In this document: piece by piece, positions 1 through 7,262 of the stretch | Layout: every line of letters starts with the position of its first letter | Position numbering within the stretch: the stretch's first letter is position 1 | Origin: Planctomycetota bacterium | Lineage (GTDB): Bacteria > Planctomycetota > Phycisphaerae > SM23-33 | DNA length: 35,276 nucleotides | Assembly (NCBI GenBank): GCA_030635145.1 | Contig: DAOVZK010000020.1 | Span: 1-35,276, forward strand | Direction of reading: 5' to 3' | Made by a program: the position numbers and the translations under genes | The notes under the pieces: model-generated | What the model saw: the letters and a program-made list of their open reading frames with translations, nothing else | Told to the model about the DNA's origin: nothing | Database searches by the model: none

Positions 1-62
1 CGCCCCGTCAACAATTTCACTTGCTGCGTTAAGGCCTTGATTTGTTGTTCCAAATGGCTCAT
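1..62 (-). CDS. Partial ORF, coiled-coil-like N-terminus (runs off left edge)
   Basis: On the minus strand an ATG at 62 opens a frame that stays open to the window edge, giving 20 codons. The peptide reads MSHLEQQIKALTQQVKLLTG, with leucine/glutamine spacing typical of a short coiled coil. Such a start is seen in some transposase and DNA-binding proteins, but too little is visible to name a family. The ATG overlaps the stop of a 14-codon ORF (59-103) as ATGA, suggesting translational coupling. No good Shine-Dalgarno lies directly upstream. It follows a 59-codon gene on the same strand, so the two may form an operon. It could still be a chance frame. Confidence 0.35.
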   Translation of the reverse strand, partial: MSHLEQQIKALTQQVKLLTG

Positions 63-103
63 TCGACATTGTGTAACACCTTATGCGCAATCGCGCCAGA
101 CAT
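59..103 (-). CDS. Possible 14-residue leader peptide
   Basis: A short minus-strand ORF, MSGAIAHKVLHNVE, ends in TGA that overlaps the next ATG by ATGA. Its first codons lie inside a 71-bp repeat that recurs at 20628-20698, where the same frame also begins MSGAI. There is no clear ribosome site. It is recorded because of the overlap and the repeat; coding is uncertain. Confidence 0.2.
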   Translation of the reverse strand: MSGAIAHKVLHNVE

Positions 104-141
104 TTTTGTAACTTTTTACAAAGTTTTCTGTGAAGGGATAC
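71..141. repeat. 71-bp dispersed repeat, copy 1
   Basis: This segment aligns without gaps to 20628-20698, with about 61 of 71 positions identical. The most conserved core (about 88-117 and 124-141) contains CGCGCCAGACATTTTTGTAA and CTGTGAAGGGATAC. On the minus strand it covers the last codons of the 59-codon ORF (116-295) and the start of the possible leader ORF. It may be the end of a mobile element or a conserved gene-junction module; no known family is recognised. Confidence 0.75.
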
Positions 142-295
142 CAATTAAGCTCCACCCAAAGGAAGTGTGCATTGAAGGATCCGGAATCAGGATAAACGGC
201 TGCTTATTATCATTAGACTTGTTAATTATTTTTATGATTTCGCGTCGCTGTTTCAGTTCTTCTGTGTCTAACATCATTGCTTTTAAAGTATACAT
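116..295 (-). CDS. Small hypothetical protein, 59 residues
   Basis: A minus-strand ORF starts at ATG 295 and ends at TAA 116. A strong Shine-Dalgarno (AAGGAG, spacing about 9) stands before the ATG, which is the main reason to call it a gene. The protein begins MYTLKAMMLDTEELKQRR, is charged in its first half, and has a more hydrophobic second half (PFILIPDPSMHTSFGWSLIG). No signal peptide or membrane helix is evident and no family is recognised. Its last codons fall inside a dispersed 71-bp repeat. It probably belongs to the accessory element that includes the integrase at 919-2100, which is on the same strand. Confidence 0.5.
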   Translation of the reverse strand: MYTLKAMMLDTEELKQRREIIKIINKSNDNKQPFILIPDPSMHTSFGWSLIGIPSQKTL

Positions 296-918
296 TTGTT
301 GTTTCTCCTTAATAAAAAACTCTGACTAATACTTTTAATATGCCAAGGCGAATCGCCAGATCAGCAATTATCTGGGTCCGTAATTGTACAATTATCGCCG
401 CAAACAATATGGCACCAGTCAAAAGTCTCAATTCTACAGTTGTGCCGCGTCACAACATTACAATGACAGCAAACTGTTAGAGTGCAATTATCTCTACAAG
501 TTACGCTGGCAAAAAGCCTCAGCTGTAGGCTATCAATCTGCCGAGACTTATCACCAGATCACGGTGACGGTAATCAGGTGCAATTATTATTTTTGCATTG
601 TCACCAAAAATAACTGATGCCTTTCTATAAAACATATCGACAGTAGCAACACCCAACATTCAAGCTCCACTAACCGATTTTACCCCTTCAAAAATTTAGA
701 GTTTATCGCGCGAAAATTTTAACTCGGTAAACTTTAATCGTGCAAAATTTTTTACTTGGTAAGCTCAAATCACGCAAAAAGCCCCCATATATCCGCATTA
801 TCGGCACCACACTTTAGGCGGCACTCTTAATGAAATCAGAGAAAACCTGAGATGAAAAAAATCTTGGAAAAAATGGAAAAATGAAACCATGTCGTAAATT
901 TTCGAGGTTATTCCCCCG
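296..918. other. A+T-rich non-coding accessory DNA with short repeats
   Basis: This stretch of about 620 bp has no convincing gene. A 77-codon plus-strand frame at 384-617 has no ribosome site and an unlikely composition. The motif CAATTAT recurs near 364, 389, 483 and 578, three times as GCAATTAT and once as ACAATTAT. Three degenerate direct repeats lie at 701-780. The position just downstream of a tyrosine integrase suggests an element end or integrase-binding region (inference). Confidence 0.5.
701..780. repeat. Three degenerate direct repeats of about 31 bp
   Basis: Units at 701-730, 731-762 and a partial one at 763-780 share the plan TTTAATCG-YGCAAAATTTT-ACTYGGTAA, each of the first two ending in GGTAA. 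They lie 140-220 bp beyond the integrase stop codon. Spaced degenerate repeats near an integrase can be arm-type binding sites; this is inference only. Confidence 0.5.
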
Positions 919-2100
919 TTAACAAATTACGCCGTTCAGCCGTTTTTCCATTTCTTGTAGAGCTTTTTCTAATCTGCCCCAGTCCCGCTGAGCGTAGAAC
1001 TGCTTCATTCCATTTTCACTATGCGACAAATATAATTCCGTCGAAAGTGGGTCAATCTGCTCAATGAAAGTAGCTCCGGTTTTTCTTAAACTGCGGAAGC
1101 TTCTCCCATCATTTATTCCAGTCTTTTTTTGTAGGCGAAAAAAAGCACATTTTATCACATCTGTTCGATTTAATGCGCCATCTGCTTTAATCTTATTTCG
1201 GATCAACGGTTCATTGCGCAAAGTGTCCGTTGATCTTTTTTCGGTCAAAAAAACTCGCTCGGTTCCATTTGTATCAGATGTATATTGATACCGATGCTTG
1301 GCTATTAGATCTACACTCACCTCAAACAATGTACATACCGAATAAACCTTCGTTTTGCTTCTCTCTCGTTTTATGGAACCATGCTCCAAGTCCAGTTCCG
1401 AAGCCCTTAACTCTGCAAGGTCTTTTTGTGTAAACGAACAATTTAAGCCAAGAACTGTCCACGTTTTTACTTTCTCGCCAGCTGCCTCCCACAATGTTTT
1501 TAGTTCTTCCATTGTAAAAATTTTGGGCATCGGCTTAACTAATTTGGCTCTGCCCGAAGTGATTTTAGTCAAATCATCAATATTCCGCGGCAGCTTTTCT
1601 ATCAATGACATTTTCCAACCCCATCTGAAAAATATCTTAACCGTTGACAAATAATCTCTCGCCGTAATCTTTGAAATGTTTTTTCTCCCCGCATGGAAAT
1701 TCTTGTATTGTTCAAGGTCAAGCTCAGTCAAATCATTGATGAGCGTATCTTTCCCAAAATGCTTAGTGAAATAAATCAAATGCCGCCTCATCCAGTTGAA
1801 ATGCTGAGCAGACACATCTTGTCTTTCGTATCTCGCAAAAAGATTCTGTAAATACACTTCAACAACATCTGCTAACGTTGCCTGATTTATCGGAACTTCA
1901 ACTGGTTTTTTAGTTTCTTCTTGATGCAAAAACTCAAGATATGCCTTCTCTGCCACCTGATAGGATTTAGTGTCAGATTGGCTTTTGCCAGTTCCGAAAT
2001 AGCGAACCTGTCCGTTAATCGATTTGCACCAGCGTCCACCGTGCGACTTGTAATTTTTTTTGCGCCAATTCGGTTTAAATGTTAATATCTTGTTTGCCAT
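919..2100 (-). CDS. Tyrosine recombinase / phage-type integrase
   Basis: This 393-residue protein has the layout of a site-specific tyrosine recombinase: an N-terminal AP2-like basic region (about 1-60, rich in Lys/Arg with GGRWCKSINGQVRYFG), a SAM-like core-binding domain (about 75-185) and a catalytic domain (about 200-385). The C-terminal catalytic motifs are visible: Arg339 in SLRKTGATF, His360 in YLSHSENG and the nucleophile Tyr369 in KQFYAQRDWG. The usual first arginine (GLRxSE) is replaced by NCSFTQKDLAEL, a form common in planctomycete integrases, and the HxxR histidine position is Arg336. It would insert or excise an element. It lies about 760 bp from the 3' end of tRNA-Lys and follows a broken excisionase-like gene and a 48-codon ORF on the same strand. 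No clear Shine-Dalgarno precedes the start. Whether it is active is unknown. Confidence 0.9.
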   Translation of the reverse strand: MANKILTFKPNWRKKNYKSHGGRWCKSINGQVRYFGTGKSQSDTKSYQVAEKAYLEFLHQEETKKPVEVPINQATLADVVEVYLQNLFARYERQDVSAQHFNWMRRHLIYFTKHFGKDTLINDLTELDLEQYKNFHAGRKNISKITARDYLSTVKIFFRWGWKMSLIEKLPRNIDDLTKITSGRAKLVKPMPKIFTMEELKTLWEAAGEKVKTWTVLGLNCSFTQKDLAELRASELDLEHGSIKRERSKTKVYSVCTLFEVSVDLIAKHRYQYTSDTNGTERVFLTEKRSTDTLRNEPLIRNKIKADGALNRTDVIKCAFFRLQKKTGINDGRSFRSLRKTGATFIEQIDPLSTELYLSHSENGMKQFYAQRDWGRLEKALQEMEKRLNGVIC

Positions 2101-2150
2101 AAATCACACGGGAAAGCTTGAGCGAGGAAAGATCAAGCGGCATTTCCTTT

Positions 2151-2297
2151 CTAATCAATAAATTTTCTACCGTTCAGCTTTATTCTTTTGCCTGACGGTT
2201 TTGGCTCATTTTTTGTTGGCTTAGCAGAATTAACTAAATGCCCCTTCAGCCATTCAATTAATTTAGAGCCTGTTGCACAATTACCCAGGATTTTCAT
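2151..2297 (-). CDS. Small basic hypothetical protein, 48 residues
   Basis: The ATG at 2297 is preceded by AAAGGAG, although with a very short spacing (about 2). The frame closes with TAG at 2151. The protein is basic (pI clearly high: many Lys, few acids) and ends PSGKRIKLNGRKFID. No family is recognised. It lies between the frameshifted excisionase-like gene and the integrase, all on the minus strand, so it may be part of an int/xis operon. Its start overlaps one arm of an inverted repeat (2266-2282), so the reading frame may have been altered by a small insertion. Confidence 0.4.
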   Translation of the reverse strand: MKILGNCATGSKLIEWLKGHLVNSAKPTKNEPKPSGKRIKLNGRKFID

Positions 2298-2374
2298 AAC
2301 TCCTTTATTTACGTGGAACCAATCGACATAAAATAAGGACTTACGTTAATTGGCTGGAATTATGCAACAGCCTC
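2266..2374. repeat. 17-bp inverted repeat pair flanking 75 bp
   Basis: GAGCCTGTTGCACAATT at 2266-2282 is the near-perfect reverse complement of AATTATGCAACAGCCTC at 2358-2374 (two mismatches). The CTGTTGCA arm resembles terminal inverted repeats of several insertion sequence families. The 109-bp unit could be a miniature inverted-repeat element or a strong hairpin. One arm holds the stop of the excisionase-like pseudogene; the other overlaps the start of the 48-codon ORF. Confidence 0.6.
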
Positions 2375-2562
2375 TTTAGCAAAATCAATACGGACGATAG
2401 GTCTAGCCCCATTGCCGGATGGCAAATTGAAGGCAGGTAGCTTCTCGCTTCTAATCCAGCGTTTACTGTCCGAACTGATACGTCGCCGTATTCAGCTGCG
2501 CCTGCTACGCTGAGCAGATAGCTTGAGGGTTCGGTCTGTCGAGATATATCAGCAAATTCCAT
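2360..2562 (-). pseudogene. Frameshifted excisionase-like helix-turn-helix protein
   Basis: Read from ATG 2562, the first frame gives SSYLLSVAGAAEYGDVSVRTV, the start of an AlpA/Xis/MerR-type helix-turn-helix domain (family form: LLSVxEAAEYLxVSxRTVxRW). At about 2461-2464 the frame must shift by -1 to continue as RWIRSEKLPAFNLPSG, followed by ARPIVRIDFAKEAVA and TAA at 2360. The join restores the full domain of about 65 residues, so one base is missing in this copy. The sequence at the join (GTAAACGC) is not a classical slippery heptamer, so a mutation or sequencing error is likelier than programmed frameshifting. It sits upstream of the integrase in the same orientation, the usual place of an excisionase or element regulator. 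Confidence 0.75.
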
Positions 2563-2829
2563 TGATTCAAATTTACTGAAATATTTGCCACATCTTTGGG
2601 AAAAATCGAGAAAATCAAGGGATATGAAAAAAAGATTTCGCCCCTTGCTTATTTCTACCGTCCCCTGCTCGAAAGGCGATTTTCAGTTTTTCCGAATTTG
2701 GAAAAAGTGGAATCAACTGACAGCATGAGCTATGAATTTTTCCGTATATTCCCCCTCGCTGCTTACTCAATTGGTTCATTTCTTCAAAAAGCCGGTCACC
2801 CTTGTATTTCGTGTTTTCCCCTTAAATAA

Positions 2830-2858
2830 CACAAGCCCTTGAATATCAAGGGCTTGTG
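2830..2858 (-). terminator. Hairpin downstream of tRNA-Lys
   Basis: A 13-bp perfect stem (CACAAGCCCTTGA against TCAAGGGCTTGTG) with a 3-nt loop begins 5 bases past the tRNA 3' end. On the minus strand it is followed by a weak TTATTT tract. It fits a Rho-independent terminator for the tRNA gene. Confidence 0.7.
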
Positions 2859-2862
2859 AAAC

Positions 2863-2935
<73 letters not shown>

Positions 2936-3085
2936 GTTTGGCCTGGAGCGGTTACTAGATTTGCTCAACGGCCGAGGGGTTAGTTAAACCAAAATCCGGG
3001 GATTCGTCAAGGGCAAAATGCAGTTTTTGCGGCGGGAGGAATAATTCCCCGGCGTTGCGTTGCGATCAGATTTCATCACACGTTG

Positions 3086-3604
3086 CTACGAAATCCGCTT
3101 ATCCTGCGGAACTTTAGATTCGACCAGCCGGAGAAGATTCTTGAAGTCCGTCATCTTATAGCGATCCAGCACCAGCTTTCCGCCCTCATAGTTCAGGACG
3201 ACAATATCCTTACTCTTGAGACGTGTAGCGTCCAGCTGCGAAATATCACCCCATTTGATTTTGGCTTTGCCGACATATCCAATACCTTCTTGGTCGGCGA
3301 CCAAGCGGCGGAGGATAAAACGTATGCCCAGAACCAGGAAAAACAATCCAGCCGGTATGAAAATAAACGGCCCACAGAAGTTAAACAACCACGAGAACCA
3401 AGCGTTCATATCTTCCGACAATGGAGCATACTGATATTTCTCCATTAACTGGGTTTCCATAACAGAGTACGCGCCGAATCCAATAAGCATCAAGGCTGGG
3501 ACGAACAACCTTATCTTGGGGTCAGTCGTGCCGCGAGATTCGACGGTTTCGGGGATTTGAGACTCTTGTTGCGATTCATGGGGAGAGGAGTTTTCTTCAT
3601 TCAT
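3086..3604 (-). CDS. Hypothetical two-helix membrane protein with PH-like C-terminus
   Basis: This 172-residue protein has a polar Ser/Glu-rich N-terminus (1-30), a membrane helix at about 33-49, a second at about 71-98, then a soluble domain of about 70 residues beginning LVADQEGIGYVGKAKIKWGD. That pattern (helix pair, then short strands with a W-x-D-I motif) resembles the bacterial PH-like domains found on small membrane proteins. The function is unknown. It stands alone between tRNA-Lys and GAPDH, with a weak ribosome site (CAGG) before ATG 3604. No catalytic residues are recognised. Confidence 0.75.
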   Translation of the reverse strand: MNEENSSPHESQQESQIPETVESRGTTDPKIRLFVPALMLIGFGAYSVMETQLMEKYQYAPLSEDMNAWFSWLFNFCGPFIFIPAGLFFLVLGIRFILRRLVADQEGIGYVGKAKIKWGDISQLDATRLKSKDIVVLNYEGGKLVLDRYKMTDFKNLLRLVESKVPQDKRIS

Positions 3605-3844
3605 GATTTAAACCTGCAAAAAATTATGGATACATTCTTTTGGAATTCTCAGTTGTCCGCTTTCAGTTATCAGCAAGAACAAGAGAATTTCGATTCTCAA
3701 ACTCCCTCTCGCTGCTTACTGTCAAGTGCCTATTGCCTACTTCTTATCAGACTCTATCGGATTCACGGGGCATTTTCCAACGTCTTTTGTTGTTGGAGCC
3801 GGCATATTTTTTGACACCCCGCCCAAAAGGTCTTGCAAAAGCTG
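3605..3844. other. Intergenic DNA upstream of the GAPDH promoter
   Basis: No gene is seen. Low-complexity text such as AAGTGCCTATTGCCTAC (3723-3739) has a near relative at 21484-21510, and CTCGCTGCTTACT (about 3708) also occurs near 2755. These are decayed intergenic repeats. The 85- and 74-codon frames here lack ribosome sites. Confidence 0.5.
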
Positions 3845-3873
3845 TTGACATGCGGGTGGTGTGACGATATCCT
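3845..3873 (+). promoter_or_regulatory. Sigma-70-type promoter of GAPDH
   Basis: A perfect -35 TTGACA (3845-3850), a 17-bp spacer and -10 TATCCT (3868-3873). Transcription would start near 3880, giving a leader of about 180 nt before the gene at 4060. Confidence 0.75.
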
Positions 3874-3884
3874 ATCCCGGCTGT

Positions 3885-5076
<1,192 letters not shown>

Positions 5077-5118
5077 CCATTTCCCGCAAAAACGGGATTA
5101 CAATGTACGATATAAAAA

Positions 5119-5160
5119 ACCCGCGAAGGTTCAATTACGAGCTTTCGCGGGTCTTTTTTT
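5119..5160 (+). terminator. Rho-independent terminator of GAPDH
   Basis: An 11-bp stem (ACCCGCGAAGG against CTTTCGCGGGT, one G-U pair) is followed by C and seven T residues (5154-5160). It starts 43 bp after the GAPDH stop codon. Confidence 0.92.
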
Positions 5161-5195
5161 GCCGTTTCCGTGAATAGGGGCAGGGTTTGTCGCTT

Positions 5196-5304
5196 GTCAT
5201 TGTGAGCACTTCGCTTTGCTCGGCATAAACTCCGCGAAGCAATCTCGCCGCTAGTCTGGGGTCATGCAACTTGTTGCATGACGAACTACGCTCCTCGCAA
5301 TGAC
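5196..5304. repeat. Dispersed 'cattgcgagc' inverted repeat, copy 1, carrying a palindrome
   Basis: The arms are GTCATTGTGAGCACTTCG on the left and ACGCTCCTCGCAATGAC on the right, in inverted orientation. Related copies lie at 11078-11216, 12746-12820 and (half) 21441-21473. Inside is a perfect 10-bp palindrome, GTCATGCAAC-TT-GTTGCATGAC (5261-5282), followed by GAACTAC, which resembles the GTAG-type REP units at 20476-21427. No gene is present. Confidence 0.8.
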
Positions 5305-5343
5305 AGATAATCCCTCGACATCAGAAATTCGACCCCGGAACTA

Positions 5344-5372
5344 TTGACCCTCACTCCCCGCGGTAGTATAGT
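5344..5372 (+). promoter_or_regulatory. Promoter of thiS-thiG
   Basis: -35 TTGACC (5344-5349), a 17-bp spacer and -10 TATAGT (5367-5372). The start would fall about 35 nt before thiS, leaving no room for a TPP riboswitch, and none is seen upstream. Confidence 0.65.
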
Positions 5373-5413
5373 GCAGTCTTGGTAAGCCTCTAAGTAAGAT
5401 ACGGACGGAAAAC

Positions 5414-5614
5414 ATGCAAATTACAGTTAACGGCCTGCAGCAGGAATACCCCGACGGGCTGACCGTTGCGCAGCTGATAGAAAATATGGAGCTCAATCCG
5501 CTCCACGTTGCAGTCGAGGTAAACAAGCAACTCGTTACGCGATCTGTGCATAATGAAACTACGCTAAACGAAGGCGATCAGTTGGAAGTCGTCACACTTG
5601 TCGGCGGCGGATAG
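5414..5614 (+). CDS. thiS: Sulfur carrier protein ThiS
   Basis: A 66-residue ubiquitin-like protein that carries sulfur as a C-terminal thiocarboxylate for formation of the thiazole half of thiamine. It begins MQITVNGLQQEYPDG, has the conserved LTVAQLIENMEL segment, and ends VVTLVGGG, supplying the di-glycine tail needed for adenylation by ThiF. The length matches the family. It is followed 101 bp downstream by thiG, its direct partner, so the two are likely co-transcribed from the promoter at 5344. The activating ThiF, ThiH/ThiO and IscS partners are not in this window. Confidence 0.95.
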   Translation: MQITVNGLQQEYPDGLTVAQLIENMELNPLHVAVEVNKQLVTRSVHNETTLNEGDQLEVVTLVGGG

Positions 5615-5715
5615 TTTTTTAATAAAAACGTAATTAAATAGGGCTGAAATTACTCAATCAGCTGAAAATCGCCAAACTGGATAACGGACAGATAAAATTT
5701 GAGAAATAAGGAAAA

Positions 5716-6525
5716 ATGATGAGCATTACGATTGGTGAATTTACGTTTGGAAATCCTCTGTTCGTTGGAACGGGCAAATACGCAACCTACGAATTGATGG
5801 CCGACGCCTTGGCCGCGTGCGAATGCGAGGTCGTAACCGTCGCCGTCCGCCGCGAACGAATGGTCGACTCTGACGGCCGAAATATTCTCGATTTTATCGA
5901 CCCGAAAAAATACACCCTCTTACCGAACACCGCTGGTTGCTTCAACGCCGAAGACGCTATCCGTACATCGCGTCTGGGGCGAGAATTGCTGGAAGGCATC
6001 GGTAATAAGGGTGCGTCGTGGGTTAAGCTGGAAGTGCTCGGTGATAAGAAAACGTTGCTGCCTGATCCGGTCGGCACGCTGGAGGCGTTGCAGACCCTCA
6101 AGGCCGACGGTTTTACCGTGCTGTGCTACACGTCGGACGATCCGATCATGGCCCAGCGGCTGAAACAAGCCGGTGCCGACGCCGTTATGCCCGCCGGTGC
6201 GCCAATCGGCAGCGGGCAGGGAATTCTCAACGAGTACAACATCCGCATTATCCTCGAGCAGCTGAAAGAAGGCGACGCCGATTTCCCGATTATCGTAGAC
6301 GCCGGTGTCGGTACACCAAGCGACGTGACGAAGGCGATGGAACTCGGTGCCGACGGTGTACTGCTGAATACCGGCATCGCCGGGGCCGACGACCCCGTAA
6401 AAATGGCCGTCGCCATGAACCATGCCCTCAAGGCCGGGCAGCTAGGGCGAACCGCCGGACGAATTCCCCGAAAACTCTACGCCACCGCCTCCAGCCCACT
6501 CGAAGGAGTAATCGGAGTAAAATAG
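5716..6525 (+). CDS. thiG: Thiazole synthase ThiG
   Basis: A 269-residue TIM-barrel enzyme that joins 1-deoxy-D-xylulose-5-phosphate, dehydroglycine and ThiS-borne sulfur into the thiazole phosphate of thiamine. Visible family motifs are [10 protein letters not shown] near the start, Lys104 in [10 protein letters not shown] (Schiff-base lysine), [13 protein letters not shown] and [12 protein letters not shown], and the phosphate-binding [17 protein letters not shown]. The length is close to the usual 255-270. The start is ATG 5716 or the adjacent ATG 5719; a weak AAGGAA precedes both. It follows thiS. No terminator is visible; a degenerate A+T-rich repeat begins just downstream. Confidence 0.96.
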   Translation: MMSITIGEFTFGNPLFVGTGKYATYELMADALAACECEVVTVAVRRERMVDSDGRNILDFIDPKKYTLLPNTAGCFNAEDAIRTSRLGRELLEGIGNKGASWVKLEVLGDKKTLLPDPVGTLEALQTLKADGFTVLCYTSDDPIMAQRLKQAGADAVMPAGAPIGSGQGILNEYNIRIILEQLKEGDADFPIIVDAGVGTPSDVTKAMELGADGVLLNTGIAGADDPVKMAVAMNHALKAGQLGRTAGRIPRKLYATASSPLEGVIGVK

Positions 6526-6530
6526 AAGAA

Positions 6531-6690
6531 AAATGTCGAAATCCTAATATCGAAATGCTAAACAAATTCAAATTACCAAAATTAAAAACGATCGCAAACA
6601 TCGGAGAGGTAAATGACTCTGTTTTGAGAATTTGAATTTTGAATATTTGATATTGTTTAGGATTTGAAGTTTAGTGCTTAGGATTTTTGC
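6531..6690. repeat. A+T-rich degenerate palindromic repeat, copy 1
   Basis: The left side reads CGAAATCCTAA...ATGCTAAACAAATTCAAATT and the right side GAATTTGAATTTTGAATATT...GTTTAGGATTT, giving an imperfect inverted repeat about 160 bp long. It is built from variants of TTTAGGATTTCGAA. The same style occurs at 9713-9880. Repeats of this kind are frequent between genes in planctomycete genomes (recollection, not searched here). Confidence 0.65.
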
Positions 6691-6761
6691 TGCTGTTTTG
6701 TATTGCAGCTGACAAGTATGGTTATTGCCGTCTGGAAAACTGATCGTTAAGGGAGTTACTC

Positions 6762-7262
6762 ATGGACTTTCGCACAAGAATCTGTCTTTTGATAATCGCA
6801 ATCGGAATGGCGAACTTTTTGGCGTACGCGATCGGTTACACCGTCGTCGGGGGCGAGTCTGTTCGGGGCCATATTTACGAAGTCGAAAAAACCGGCACTC
6901 GCTACTATTATCTCGACTCAGACAAGGAAGTTTCGCGTGACAAGTTCGTTTACATCGGGATTCACTCGATCAGCATCTGGGTAACGGTGGCTGCGGTTAT
7001 GCTGGCGATGCTGACGATGGCGAAAGACCGCATTGCCGACTCCATGCGAGACGCCGCCATGCGAGGCCGAACGTTTTGCACGATTCTGGCGATCGTGGTA
7101 CTGGTGAGCATGACAGCACTGACGTTTTTATTCGTCCGCGAATTCGTGATCGAATTCGAGAATCCGGAGATCGTCCAATCTCGCCCGACGAAGCAAATGG
7201 TGCAATCACCGCAAGCAACACCAACCACACTGCCGGCACCCGATTCTGACGGTAGCAAATGA
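6762..7262 (+). CDS. Hypothetical membrane protein, three predicted helices
   Basis: This 166-residue protein has membrane helices at about 7-26, 68-88 and 105-127. A loop of about 40 residues ([25 protein letters not shown]) lies between the first two, and the Pro/Thr/Gln-rich tail is soluble. The start ATG 6762 is preceded by AAGGGAG. The stop codon overlaps the start of the DinG-type helicase gene (ATGA at 7259-7262), so the two are translationally coupled and likely co-expressed. No family is recognised and no catalytic motif is seen. Confidence 0.75.
   Translation: MDFRTRICLLIIAIGMANFLAYAIGYTVVGGESVRGHIYEVEKTGTRYYYLDSDKEVSRDKFVYIGIHSISIWVTVAAVMLAMLTMAKDRIADSMRDAAMRGRTFCTILAIVVLVSMTALTFLFVREFVIEFENPEIVQSRPTKQMVQSPQATPTTLPAPDSDGSK

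Noticed and set aside
384-617. 77-codon plus-strand ORF in the left accessory region
   Set aside because: No ribosome site, odd Tyr/Gln/Cys-rich composition, and short DNA repeats run through it.
2455-2470. Programmed -1 frameshift in the excisionase-like gene
   Set aside because: The join (GTAAACGC) does not form an X-XXY-YYZ heptamer, and no downstream stem was evident; mutation or read error is simpler.
2596-2829. 77-codon ORF between the excisionase-like gene and tRNA-Lys
   Set aside because: No family resemblance; likely non-coding DNA next to a probable attachment site.
5305-5413. TPP riboswitch before thiS
   Set aside because: The predicted promoter leaves a leader of only about 35 nt, and no thi-box motif is seen.
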